Assembly (NCBI GenBank): GCA_026120035.1 | Contig: JALRME010000010.1 | Coordinates: 868,001 to 932,000, forward strand | From: Coleophoma eucalyptorum | Taxonomy: Eukaryota > Ascomycota > Leotiomycetes > Helotiales > Dermateaceae | Length of the DNA: 64,000 nucleotides | Direction: 5' to 3' | Translations under genes and position numbers: made by a program | Notes under the pieces: model-generated | The model's database searches: none | What the model was told of the DNA's origin: nothing | What the model saw: only the letters and a program-made list of their open reading frames with translations | In this document: piece by piece, positions 25,601 to 36,895 of the stretch | Numbering within the stretch: the stretch's first letter is position 1 | Layout of the letters: every line of letters begins with the position of its first letter

Positions 25601-26635
25601 TGTGAGGGTAGAATGCAGAAAGGAGGAGATATTGTGGTGATACAGAGGCGAATGTCAAGAAAAATTGGCTCAAGAGAGCATATAGTATACATAGAATTCT
25701 GCGATACCAAATTCACGGAGGCCTCGCTACGACGTTTGATACAGACTAATCCGATATGCGCGAGGATCCAGGGTATAGGCCGTGGTGCCAGGTGCAGTGG
25801 TGCACTTGCAGATGACGCAGGCCCAATGTACCCCTAGCACTTTGCACACGCACATGGCAGAGAGGATTTAGGGTATAGGCGTGGAAGGGGTATAAAATGC
25901 AGATCGCTACCCTTACCACCAGATAGCATGAGCTCGTGGGTGATGAGCAACGCTCGCCCTCCAAAGCGAGGCCGATGGCGGAGACGAGTGACTGCAGACA
26001 CACCCGTTGCTCGGTTTGTCATTGTGGTTACTGCTCAATGATCCTCACAACCTGGCTCAAGGAGAGACACGACCACTTCACGACTCGTGAAATCAATCTC
26101 GATGCCTCGACCAACAGTGACCTGGTGTGCCAAGTTGACAAATCGACGATACAGAGGCATCGGAGTTCAGCAGAAGGTCCGGAGAAATGCTCACCAGTTA
26201 TGCAGCGAGAACAGCAGGGCACGACGTATGCAAGGAATATAACTGCCTTGTTCTGGAACGCGAAAGCGTATGTATGGCCTGGTGTCGCTATTGTGACCAT
26301 ACGGTAGAACAGTATGAGTCTTGGTAAGCTGGGATCTCGAGTGGGGGAAGGAGCAACCGATGCAGTTCTGTCGAATGATACAGCAGTCATGCTCTCGCAA
26401 AAGGATCCAAAGTCGGAGATATCCACCGAAGACGTAATAGCAAAGCCGTGATGGAGGGGTCAGTCGGTGGAAAGGAGTCTGCCACAGCAGAGTAAGAGGA
26501 CAGAGAAAGAAGGAAGATGAGCAGGGCATGCGGAGTGGAGCTGCAGTTATGGTGGCCAGGGCCATATGATGCCTAGTGGCGGCCAAGGTGTGCCGAGGGG
26601 GGTTAAAAAACGGGAAAAGTCTGTAGATTTGTAAA

Positions 26636-26644
26636 TTATCAGAT
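26636..26644 (-). promoter_or_regulatory. Iron-type GATA box (ATCWGATAA)
   Basis: The + strand reads TTATCAGAT, the complement of ATCTGATAA, a perfect match to the consensus bound by fungal iron-responsive GATA repressors (SreA, Sre1, Urbs1 family). It lies in the divergent promoter, about 1.0 kb from the NRPS start and 0.7 kb from the ABC start. Function is inferred from sequence and context. Confidence 0.6.
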
Positions 26645-26695
26645 GGACGTCGGACGCGGACCCCTGCCGTTGCGTGTCGCAATGTGGAATTAGCC

Positions 26696-26721
26696 ATCTG
26701 ATTAGATGATCTGATTAGATT
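26696..26721 (+). promoter_or_regulatory. Tandem GATA-like 13-mer in the NRPS/ABC promoter
   Basis: Two adjacent 13-mers, ATCTGATTAGATG and ATCTGATTAGATT, differ only at the last base. Each begins with ATCTGATTA, one mismatch from the iron GATA consensus ATCTGATAA, and each also carries GAT cores on both strands. They lie 51 nt from the perfect box at 26636-26644. The exact tandem arrangement makes chance unlikely, but binding is not shown. Confidence 0.5.
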
Positions 26722-27352
26722 CTTGCGGTCGGTAAAGCACGGCAGTTCCACCTGCAAGCCTGTGTGCGCCTCGTTTACCTGTCCCAAATCTTCCAACGTC
26801 CGTGGTTCCACTGCCCGTCTCCACTCCTGCCTCTTAACTTTCAATCAACTCTTTTTCTCCCTTTCGCCTGGCTCCTGCCACTTGCAACAAAATTCCCGAA
26901 CGCCTGCCTGTACGCCTCTATGCCAGCCGTCACAGCCATACCCGTTGACTGCCGTACGCCACGGAGTCGGTTTGCCGGCGACATGCTCTCTCCTCGCCCA
27001 CCTAGCACTCTATTACCTCATGGATTGGGCAATGCTGGTTCTGCGCTGTCAGCGGCTGCTTCATCCAATCTTGCACCAAGACTTGGCCCTACACTGTATT
27101 CGTCCTAGATGTTCCACTATCGACCATGCACAGCGGACTATACACTAAAATACGCTTCGCCGATCAAATGCCCATGTTACTCCTCCAACATCGGGTGCTT
27201 ATACCTGCACCTCCACTGACGTGACATTTCCCCCCCGGTCACCGCAGTCCCCCATTCAGCGGACCTGAGACTATATCGGGTACAAAATTTCTCAAGCTGT
27301 CTTCTCTCGATTTCCATGTGCGATTTCCTAACGGCACACAATCATCAACCTC

Positions 27353-30300
27353 ATGCCGGACTCTACAGTAGAATCGACACCGCCCAAGGGTGCGCTCGCA
27401 GCTTGGTGGTCGAGTTTCTCCGTCAAAGGCGCCAGCAAGCAGAGCGGAACCTACTTTCGGCTTCTCTTCACCAGCAATCCTGAGCCATTGGACTATGTCT
27501 TGCTGATTGTTGGTGCAATCACCTCAACTGCAGCCGGTGTACCCTTTCCTCTACTGTTTATTCTCCTCGGCCAGCTCGTAGACGACCTCAACTCGGCATC
27601 ATGTTCTGCCAGCTCGGATCCTTCCTCAATCACGGCCGATGTGGCTCAGAAAGTCCTTATGGTCGTCTATGTCACAATCGCAAACTTCTTCCTGATTTAC
27701 ATCCATACCGGATGCTGGAGTCTGCTTGGTGAACGCCTTGTTCGCCGTCTTCGCAAGTCATACCTCGATGTTCTCCTACGACAAGAAGTGGCTTTCTTCG
27801 ATAAAATGCCTGCGGGAGAGGTTGCATCCCGTCTGGACGTAGATCTTCAGACGATTCAAACCGGAACTTCTGAGAAAGTCGGCCTCCTGATTTCCAGTAT
27901 ATCCTACTTTGTGGCATCCTATGTAGTCGCGTTCATAAAGAGTGCCAGACTCGCAGGCATGCTTTTCTCACTGGTTCCGGCCTTTCTTCTCATGGCGCTC
28001 GTGGGTGGTCACTACACGCAGAAATACGCGAGTAGAGTGTCAGATCATGTCGCAGCTGCCACTGCCATTGCTTCTAAGGGACTTGCGAACATGCCTTTGA
28101 TACAAGCCTTTGGAGCTAGCGGTCGTCTGGAAGCCGTTTTCGCGGGCCATCTAAAGCTCGCAAAAAAGGAGGGAATCATGAAAGCATTCGTAGCGTCAGT
28201 TCAACTCGGGACACTTTACTTGATTGCATATTCTGCAAATGCTTTGGCCTTTTGGCAAGGCAGCAAGGAAATTGCAGAATCTGTGGATCACCCCGGATCG
28301 GGCACAAGTGTCGGTGCAGTTTATACTGTTATTTTCGTTTTGATTGATGGTCAGTTATTTTTCTCTTCTGTACTTCTCATAGTCGGCGGAGAAACAATGC
28401 CACATCTAGAGAAGTTCGGGCCTTGGACTAAGTCTGTAAGAAACTTGACAAAGCCCAGAACATTTCTCGTAGTGTCTTCTTCTATGCCATAGTACTTTTA
28501 GTTTGTTCTAAATGATCACCGAGACTGACATCGTTTTAGCATCGTTCATTGTCAGTCAAGTTGCTCCGTTCATGCAACTCTTTGCCTCAGCCGCGAGCGC
28601 CTTCGAAAAACTAGAAGCTACTATTGATCGCAAGTCCGAGATTGACGGAACATCTGATGAAGCTGGTCAGCAAATCACAAGTGTTTCTGAGGGTCTCGAC
28701 TTCCAGGATGTATCGTTCTGTTACCCATCGCGACCAGATGTGCAGGTTCTCACCTCGTTCTCCCTCCGAATTCCAGCAAACAAGAACACTGCACTGGTCG
28801 GCTTGTCCGGTAGTGGAAAGTCGACCATTGCGGCACTGGTACAAAGACTTTATGACCCTGCATCTGGAAATGTTTTCCTAGATGGTCATAATCTCCGGGA
28901 CTTGAATGTTCGATGTGTTCGAGGCCTCATCGGTACTGTTGCGCAAAATTCAACCCTTTTCGACAGATCAATCCTCGAAAATATTGCTTATGGTCTTGTC
29001 AATTCACCTCTAGAAGAGCACGCTCCACTTAGAGAGACCCTGATGGACACCAGCTTGTCAAAATTAGTTAAGCAGGTCGAGGGAGGAATGTCTTTGGATG
29101 AAGCTGTTGCGCAAAGTTCTACCAATGTGCAAAAGATTGTTGAACTGGTCAGGAATGCCGCTAAGGATGCTGATGCTTTGAAATTCGTCGACCGTCTAGA
29201 GCACGGCTTAGCTACAGCAGCAGGGCCTGGTGGTAACAGACTGAGTGGAGGCCAAAAACAGCGCATTGCACTATCTCGTGCTTTGGTCCGCAACCCTGCC
29301 ATTCTCCTCTTGGATGAAGCTACTGCCTCCATCGACTCAGTAAGCGAGCGACTGATTCAGACCGCGCTGGACAGAGTCAGCATTGGTCGCACAACTATCA
29401 CCATTGCTCATCGATTGTCTACTGTCAAGAATGCAGAAAACATTGTTGTCATGGGCCAGGGGGAAATCTTGGAGCAAGGATCATATGCAGAACTGCTTGC
29501 CAAGGATGGTGTTTTTGCCGGCATGGTTCGCCTCCAATCCCTCCACCGTTCGCAGCTGCCAGTCCCAGGTGCTGCAGGTGACATTGCAGCATCAAGCGAT
29601 GCAGCAGATCCTGGGGAGATCTCCACAGATGATCGGCAGAGTAGTTCTTCGTTCGAGCAGGCCCTCAAGCCCGTGACACTAGAGAAGACCACGGAAAGAA
29701 AACCGGCCGACGATGGAGATTCTGAGAAGACTCTTGCTGATGATATGACTGTTAAACGTGGATTTTTCGGCACGCTATTTGGTATCCTTGCCATGTGTCG
29801 CCCATATCTGCTCTACATTTTCATTGGAATCACGGGCGCCTTCCTTATCGGAGGTTCATATTCTGGAGAAGCAGTCATTTTTGGTCACACTGTTAGCAGC
29901 TTCAACACATGCCGCGGAGCAGACGCTATTCGTACCAGTGGTAATCTATGGGGTCTTCTGTTCTTCATATTAGCCTTGATCGAATTCTTCGCCAATGTCA
30001 TGAGCTCGGGATCGTTCGGCCGTGTATCTGAAAAGCTGCTCTACAAAGTGCGCGTACAATCACTCGAATCTCTATTTTCGCAAAGTATCCAATGGCACGA
30101 ATCAGACGGCAGAACACCTGGAACTCTTATCTCGTACATCAGTAGCGATGCAAATTCTCTTAGTGGTATGACTGGTACTATTCTAGGTGTTATACTCTCC
30201 ATCATCGTCAGTATGTGTGCTGGTATTATCTTAGCTCATATCATCGCCTGGAAGATCGCTGTTGTGCTGTTGGCATGCATGCCTATTCTACTCGCCTCTG

Positions 30301-31559
30301 GATTCCTGCGTCTCAAGATCCTAGCCGACTTCCATGAACGCCATCAGAAGGCTTTTGCTCACTCTGTCAGTCTTGCAACGGAAGCTGTTGAGTCTATCAA
30401 GACAGTAGCCATCTTTTCGCTCGAGGGTGAAATTGCCGAGATCTTTCGTAGATCACTCGATGGTCCATACCAGGCAACACTCAAGGCCATCGCCTATGGT
30501 AACCTCTGCCTTGCTATGTCCTATAGTGTTAGTAACCTCGTCTATGCACTGGCATACTGGTGGGGTGCAAAGCAGGTTGCAGACTACGGATACACTCAGT
30601 TGCAATTCTTTACTGTCCTGCCAGCCCTACTCTTCAGTGCTCAACTCTGTGGTCAAATGTTCTCCTTGGCACCCGATGTCTCAAAGGCAGCAATTGCTGC
30701 GGGTAGAGTTCTTAGCTTGATTGAGATCGGTCCTTCAAAGAACAAACAGTCTTCTAAGCCCAACGATGTCGAGTCTTCAGGAACTTCAGAGAAGAGAAAT
30801 GCTATGACTGGCGGAATGGAGGTCGTCTTTAAGGATGTGCGCTTCTCATATCCTGCTAGACGACATATCGAAGTCTTGCACGGTCTGAATCTCAACATCA
30901 AGGCGGGCTCGTTTGCCGCTTTAGTTGGTCCTAGCGGTGCTGGAAAGTCTACTGTGATCTCCCTCCTTGAAAGATTTTATAGTCCTAGCTCAGGATCAGT
31001 CAACATCGATGGTGCCGATCTTTCCAGACTCGACGATGTCTCATTCCGCGACGACATTGCATTGGTTCCCCAAGAAAGTGTCATGTTTGATGGCACACTT
31101 GCTTTCAACTTAGCTCTTGGCGCACGCCCAGGTCATGAAGCCACACAAGAAGAAATTGAAGAAGCATGCCGCCTTGCCAACATCCACGATACCATCGCAG
31201 CACTTCCTCAAGGATACGAAACTCCTTGCGGTTCAAACGGCAACCAATTCTCTGGCGGGCAGATGCAACGACTTTCCATTGCCCGAGCCATGCTCCGCAA
31301 ACCACGCATGTTGATTCTTGACGAGGCCAGTTCTGCACTCGATGCAGAGAGTGAGCGGTTATTTGAAGAGGCTTTGGAGAGTATAGCAAAGGGCATCACG
31401 ATCATTGCAATTGCACATCGCTTGCGAACGATTAGGAGAGCTGATTGTATCTTTGTTATCGAGGATGGACAATGTGTGGATAAGGGCACGCATGAAGAGT
31501 TGGTGGTCAGAAATTCTGCATACAAAGATAATGCCATGCATCAAACTCTTGATCATTAA
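27353..31559 (+). CDS. Full-size ABCB transporter, putative siderophore transporter
   Basis: Exons 27353-28349 and 28540-31559 around a 190-nt intron (GTCAGT...CTGAC...TTTTAG) give about 1,338 aa. The order is (membrane domain-ATPase)x2, the MDR/P-glycoprotein (ABCB) type. NBD1 has GLSGSGKST (near 420), LSGGQKQR (near 566) and LLLDEATASIDS. NBD2 has GPSGAGKST (near 1130), FSGGQMQR (near 1236) and LILDEASSALDA. The H-loops AHRLST and AHRLRT are present, so both sites look catalytically competent. NBD1 has an insertion of about 60 residues between Walker A and the signature. Close relatives lie beside siderophore NRPS genes in several fungi, for example the AbcB/SitT group. The shared promoter with the NRPS suggests siderophore or breakdown-product transport, but a general multidrug pump cannot be excluded. 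Confidence 0.88.
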
Positions 31560-31820
31560 GGTTAATTCGGAATTGGGGTTTCATTATGTAGTTAGGGCAT
31601 AGTATCCTTCATGGACTACATCATCGGTGTTTGTGGTTAGTTGGCATATTCTATTCTCATAGGTCATAACGGTATAATAGCAAAAGTATTTGATTTTATT
31701 CATCCAAGTACACTATCTCAACTACATGGCTTTATTGTCTACATTCACTACATCATAACTCGTACTCCATGATGATTCACCCAAATTCTATTTTGATTCT
31801 CGATAGCATATACTACTTGT

Positions 31821-31846
31821 AGATCGCATAGATCGCATAGATCGCA
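31821..31846 (+). repeat. 9-bp tandem repeat (AGATCGCAT, about 2.9 copies)
   Basis: Two perfect copies and one 8-base partial copy of AGATCGCAT follow each other about 260 nt past the ABC stop codon. It is a simple tandem repeat in non-coding DNA; no function is apparent. Confidence 0.9.
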
Positions 31847-32110
31847 AGCGTAGATCTATGCATTATACCATTGTCTCGTCATGAATCCCAAAAGAAAGGA
31901 TTACTGTTACCTTGTAGGAAAACAGTCATAGGAACCCACTCAAATCCACAAGACGTTACCTCGTATTCCCGTCCAAACTCTATATGACCAAGACCAAGGC
32001 CCGCAGCACCCGCAGCAAGCCCAAGCCTTACCCAAGCCTTACCAAGAACGCTATTTTATCCTTCCATTGCGGCCCGAGAAACAAGAAAAACCCTTCTTGT
32101 GAAGTATCTA

Positions 32111-32199
32111 ATCTAATCAGATCATCTTCCCCTTCCCCTTCCCCCAGGGCTGTCAGCCTTCAACATCCATGCACAGAAACAAGAAAATTTTTATCTGAT
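32111..32199. promoter_or_regulatory. Second iron-type GATA motif cluster, without an obvious gene
   Basis: ATCTAATCAGAT at 32111-32122 is the exact reverse complement of the 12-base core of the tandem repeat at 26696-26721. A perfect iron GATA box follows at 32191-32199 (TTATCTGAT, the complement of ATCAGATAA). The pair repeats the make-up and spacing scale (60-80 nt) of the NRPS/ABC promoter, but no start codon of a recognisable gene lies nearby. Confidence 0.45.
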
Positions 32200-33570
32200 C
32201 TCGCTTCGGGTGTGCGACATCGCAATCCAGTCCAACCAGTACCCTGACAGGGCTGTTAACCACACCCCCGATATCCACCTGGGCCTTGCTTGTCTCAGCG
32301 AACGGCCCCGCAATGCGTGGCTCTGGATCTTTTTGGGGATATGTGTCCGAGGAGCTGGACGGCAGTGGGTTTTGAAGGAATTTGTGGTCCGGGGGAGAGA
32401 AGGCGACGGAGAAAGAAATTGTGGATTGTTGCCCTGGGCAAAGAATGGCTATCTTGGCTATCTTAGCTGCTTTTTTTTTATCCTTCGAGAAAAGAAGAGG
32501 CTTTTTTCTAGGTCGGTTGGTTAGGTAGCGACCCTTTCGCAGTATGTGAACACTACACGTGCATGCGAAGATATTTTATATTCGCTGACGGTCTGGGTGA
32601 ACTTGAAGGCTGCGCACGAGTCTACTTGAATGGCTTCTATTGAAATGGCTCGCCCAATGCATACGCCTGTGAGCTTCTGTTAATGCTATCACGTGCTTTG
32701 ATCCGATATCCATTTATGGTACTCTGCATGTAATACGAAAAGGCTTTTTCTATTCTGCGAATTCCTCCGGGCCGTTTAACTACTAAAATGATCTATAAGC
32801 ATGGCATGCATATATCCATTACTTCCCAATCCCTGCTGTTGTCTTTTTGTTATATTGTGTTTATGTGTGTACAAGTATATTGGTCCTTGCTATACCATTT
32901 TATGATTTTAAAAATGTTTTCCTCAGTCGACGGGCTGTATTGACTTAGTGTTATATAGAGGTTGTTCACTCTGGAGATGTAGTTCTCTTATATATGGGTA
33001 AATGCATAGAACCCCTGTCTCACTAATACTTAAAGCTGGATAAGCGTTGCACAGGTAAGCTCTATATTTGTTGCCCTTACGAAGAGAAGCTAAAATACAC
33101 GCTAATATTCTTCCATGGCATTGGGGTGTTGGATAAAACAGGGTTAAATCTCCAAAAGGGGGAAATTAGTAAATAGACAGGTAGATAAGCCGCTCGGTTC
33201 AAGACTAAACAAATCAAGATCGGCCTTTTCAAGAATGGTGAACCGCGTTAAACACACAAGAAATTTTCAGATGCTTCGAAGGACATAGTTCGAATCGCTT
33301 TATAACACTCTACATGGAACTTGATATTGGAAATTGATTCCATACCTGCGCTGATAGAGCATGTTGTGTCTGATATGAATCAAACCGCTTGGTCTCCGAT
33401 TTTTGCTCAAATGCATCACTTTCGCACACGAAGAGCTAGCCATTTGATAAATGGGAATTATTTGGTATGGATAAATAGCTAAATTGCAAGGAATAAAAAA
33501 AACAGCGACTAATTTATTACTTAAGTACAATCGCGCTTGCCGAGCCTCAAGCCAAAACCTATCTTGCACT

Positions 33571-35355
33571 CTAACTACTTTTCTTAAGATATGTTAAAGC
33601 CGGAACAATAGAGTCTGTGTCACTACCAGACAAATCATCATCTAGCTTTTGGACTCCATTAAAAAGACTGAGCTTCTCCCGGCCAAAATATAAGTGCGTA
33701 GCTCGAAATCTCTCACAATGGGGATGCCGTAAAATATTCTTGCCAATTACAATCCTTGCATCTACAATGCCTGAAGCGCTTGCGGAATATTTCAGTATGC
33801 TTTCATTTCCAGAAGATATTTGTTTTGCTAGGTTTGTAAGCAGAACTTTACGCTCTCTATCTTGGAAAATCCATGCAGTTGGAGGAAGCACATGGCAAAA
33901 CCATAGCACACCGCCGTTGGGAACCTTTTTGATGGCGAAGAAAACAACACAGCCAACAGTCTGGAGTTTACCCAACCGTAAAAGGCCTCCATACACTGAG
34001 GGTATTATCTCATGATCAAGTGAAAATATGCTCAAATCCGTGTTAAATAACCCGCGTGGATACGTCTCGAGACCGATGAGTCGTTTTGTTCTTTCAATTA
34101 GATACAGTCCCTGCCCTGAATCAAATTGCGAGATCGAGGACATTCGTTGGTCAATCCATGCTTCTGCATTATCAAGGGTAAATAACAGGCCATATTTCCA
34201 CGAAATATCCTGTGTTACTATTCCGGTTTGTACTTGATCCGACCGCGAGCGAATGAGGAGGTCTCGCTCAGCTATGGCCCAGTAAGGGTGCATAGAGATT
34301 GGTTCTCTTGGAAAAGGTATTCTTCTCAACAATCCGTTCTCTGCTGATTCCTCATTGTCAATAAAACCCCGAACGGGAATACAAGCAATGGAGGCTGGGT
34401 CATGATTTTTATCTTGGGATTGTACGTTGAGGACAACAAAGTAATAGGACCAACTCTGAATTATGGGTAGGCGAATGGAAAGACCGCCATTGGTCATGGA
34501 ATATGTAGAGACAGTCCCGGGCTTACTTGACCTTACGAAGCCTCCGGAGTATTGGAACGTATCTGGTGACGGAGCAAACATACTCACCCAGTCTTGAGAC
34601 ACGCTGGAGTTCCATGTCCAGCAAAATATGGTGTGGTCATTGGACACCTTAATTATTTCTTCTTGCAGCCTAACGAAGGCTTTCGAGCCCTCTCCATAAA
34701 GCAGGGGCATGTTGATGTCGAAAATCCCAAGCATACAGTATGCAATATCCTCAACCCTGGTGGTAACCCTTCGAGATAACCAGTACATTTTTTGCGCAAT
34801 ACTAGCTGATGCCATTGATGATCCTTTAAGGTAACTAAGATCGATTCCCGTAATTTTTGAGATCTCTTTAACGAGGGATGCTGACTTCGTTCCTATCCTA
34901 CTCCAATCCTGCGCATAAAAAACGACTTGGAGAGGAGCTAACAGTTCCTGGAGAGTCCATCCACGAGTAAACCACCGGCTTTTGCGAAAGTGTTTGAGCG
35001 AATCTCTATCGTTCTTAACAAAAGTAGGAACATCGATCAAGTAGGCGTAACAAACGACCGCACCGCGATACCAAGCAAACATAGAATTAATGGCTTCGGT
35101 GAGCTCTGCAGAGCTGGACTTATCGATACAGTTGGTGTCGACCCAGACATAGTCTAGATTTTCTTTCATAGCGAGTCGGCAGGCCCCTTTAATTTTATTA
35201 AATCCGGCCTTTGATGAAGCAACGCTACGGCTCTGCCATTCCTGAAAGGTAACCTCTTCTCCATTTTCCCAAGTATGTGAGAGTATAGCATAGGGTGGGA
35301 TCTGATTTCCGTAAAATTCTTCAAACTCAAGTGTGCGGGTATTAATCAGGCGCAT
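33571..35355 (-). CDS. HET-domain (heterokaryon incompatibility-type) protein
   Basis: Single-exon gene of 594 aa. The start is the ATG at MRLINTRTLEFEEF, the usual N-terminus of this family; the open frame runs 21 codons further up but without an ATG. The HET domain covers about residues 20-200: YAILSHTWENGEEVTFQEW, then IKGACRLAMKENLDYVWVDT with NCIDKSS, the YRGAVVCYAYL core and WFTRGWTLQELLAP. The following VEDIAYCMLGIFDINMPLLY and LQEEIIKVSNDHTIFCW segments are the region usually found after HET in this architecture. Relatives trigger cell death on fusion of incompatible hyphae, but most are uncharacterised. It stands alone in AT-rich, gene-poor DNA. No partner with NLR or patatin-like features lies next to it. 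Confidence 0.9.
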   Translation of the reverse strand: MRLINTRTLEFEEFYGNQIPPYAILSHTWENGEEVTFQEWQSRSVASSKAGFNKIKGACRLAMKENLDYVWVDTNCIDKSSSAELTEAINSMFAWYRGAVVCYAYLIDVPTFVKNDRDSLKHFRKSRWFTRGWTLQELLAPLQVVFYAQDWSRIGTKSASLVKEISKITGIDLSYLKGSSMASASIAQKMYWLSRRVTTRVEDIAYCMLGIFDINMPLLYGEGSKAFVRLQEEIIKVSNDHTIFCWTWNSSVSQDWVSMFAPSPDTFQYSGGFVRSSKPGTVSTYSMTNGGLSIRLPIIQSWSYYFVVLNVQSQDKNHDPASIACIPVRGFIDNEESAENGLLRRIPFPREPISMHPYWAIAERDLLIRSRSDQVQTGIVTQDISWKYGLLFTLDNAEAWIDQRMSSISQFDSGQGLYLIERTKRLIGLETYPRGLFNTDLSIFSLDHEIIPSVYGGLLRLGKLQTVGCVVFFAIKKVPNGGVLWFCHVLPPTAWIFQDRERKVLLTNLAKQISSGNESILKYSASASGIVDARIVIGKNILRHPHCERFRATHLYFGREKLSLFNGVQKLDDDLSGSDTDSIVPALTYLKKSS

Positions 35356-36895
35356 TTTGGAAGTAGTACTTATATATTTCAACCGGTAGCGATGGCAAAA
35401 TTTCGACACGGTGCACAAGGAAGGGCGAAACTATGCCGTTTTATATATGAGTGGCACAGGCGCTGTGGCTGAGTTTGATATGCAGCTTATTTCATGGCTG
35501 AGCAAATGGGATCAGGCGAGTATGCATCATTATTTGCCAGAGTGTAGGGCCTCTTAAATCGGCGGTAATTTATAGATGCAAGTTGCTCTACTAAGTTTTT
35601 CCTTATAAATAGAATATGAAGTGATGATAGTAGAGTAATTTTAATGAAGTATGCATCTTGATTTAGTCAAGACTAGTTTATTATTAAGAGAAGATGCTAA
35701 AGAGAACCCTCTCCTAACTGTATAACAGAACTCAAATAGCCTATGAAATATTTGGGGATCAATGGACAAAGGCTAACGTCATAATCTGAATGGCCTTGAA
35801 TAAATTTACTTGAGAGTTTAGGGCTGTCTGTCGATGTACAAACTTAAAAGCGCTTTCCACATGCTACTTAGCTTTAAGAGACCGGAAAAGTTGGTGAGGC
35901 TCCCACTTGATACGACCCATCTGCAGCTGCAGATACAGATAAGACATGCTTGGATATAGATAAGTCTTGGTATCAACATACCCCGCATGAAGATAAGAAA
36001 ACTAGGAGCAATCCTTCACGTTCTCGGGAGGCATTTGAACATGTAACGACATTTTGATTCTTGTGGCTCTAAAAGCAAGGCTCTATTAGCTACTAAATAT
36101 CAATGCCATGCTAGCCATATCGTTACCTTTTGTAATCAATCCATTTCACTCGCGTAAGAAAGCACAATTGAAATCGGCGATATGGTAAAATGAAACAATT
36201 CATCACAGATCGATACCTCTGCTCCGCCTATGAGTAATTCGTCAGCTTTGGCTGTCTCTCAGGTTCAGTATAAATCCTCAAATCTAAAGCAAAGAAAAAT
36301 AGAGAAAACCTTCACCAAGCTCTGGAAGTCCAGAAATAACGTCGAATGCTTTCGCGGTAGTCTGAGCAAATTTGGGTACTTATTCTTACTAAAGGTTGCA
36401 AGCGCTAAGGAATATTAGCAATATTGTAGTTATCAATAATATTCAAAAAGATTAGTGAGGACTTGTGGTAAGCAGGGATCCTCAGATCGAAGATTTAGAG
36501 TGTGGTCGCTAAAGGTGGTTTCAGATTGAAGAATTTGGGTTGAGGAGAAGATCGTAGAATACGATCAGTAAACGAAGTTACAATCTCTACAATACTGGTA
36601 TCAAAGTTTGACAGTCCTATGATTTTATTCAACCATATTCAACCATGTTCAACCATGTATCCAACATGTCACATCAGAGGTCCAATTCTATCATATTCTC
36701 ACCTTCGCTTAACGGTCTCAAGATCGCCTTATACTCCACCGATAAGTCACCATTGGGAATCAATTTAAGTGGCACAGTTGCCTTTTCTTTGTTATTGAAA
36801 GCGGGGAAATCTTGCACCACAGACTCATACCACATCAACTCTACTAGTCACTCAAACATCTACCACCCTGAACTCCCGGATAAAATTTCTTCGCG
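35356..36895. other. AT-rich gene-free region between the HET and F-box genes
   Basis: This holds the promoter of the HET gene (reading left) and that of the F-box gene (reading right). No supported gene; the frames at 36230-36418 and 36645-36989 have no family resemblance. Base composition is clearly more AT-rich than the siderophore block. No terminal repeats, transposase or RIP-like pattern could be recognised by eye. Confidence 0.5.
36626..36657 (+). repeat. 10-bp tandem repeat (ATTCAACCAT-like, 3 copies)
   Basis: Three consecutive, slightly diverged copies of ATTCAACCAT lie about 240 nt before the F-box start codon. It is a short minisatellite in presumed promoter DNA. Confidence 0.85.

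Larger units (their letters stand above)
25601..27352. promoter_or_regulatory. Divergent promoter shared by the NRPS and ABC transporter genes
   Basis: This 1,752-nt stretch separates the start codons of two divergent genes. Open frames of up to 217 codons occur but have no domain or splice support and look like chance frames. C/T-rich leader sequence appears from about 26750 to 27350 on the ABC side. GATA-type elements lie near the middle (see separate entries). A shared control region fits joint expression of synthetase and transporter. Confidence 0.7.
31560..33570. other. Gene-free region after the ABC transporter
   Basis: No convincing gene is present in these 2 kb. The left part is the presumed ABC 3' UTR. 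From about 31980 to 32530 the sequence is C/T- and G-rich with promoter-like character and contains iron-type GATA motifs (separate entry). After 32560 it is AT-rich with no coding signal. Open frames at 31984-32247 and 32210-32524 lack any recognisable family. It may contain a decayed gene or a non-coding transcript, but neither can be shown. Confidence 0.5.

Noticed and set aside
26191..26844. 217-codon minus-strand frame in the NRPS/ABC promoter
   Set aside because: Cys/His/Arg-scattered translation without a domain, located between two divergent promoters; most likely chance.
32210..32524. A 104-codon plus-strand frame just after the orphan GATA motifs, as a possible iron-regulated gene
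   Set aside because: The translation shows no signal peptide, domain or repeat and spans low-complexity DNA; not enough to call a gene.
33270..33310. GTTCGAATC word resembling a tRNA T-arm
   Set aside because: No matching A box, acceptor stem or anticodon arm could be found around it.
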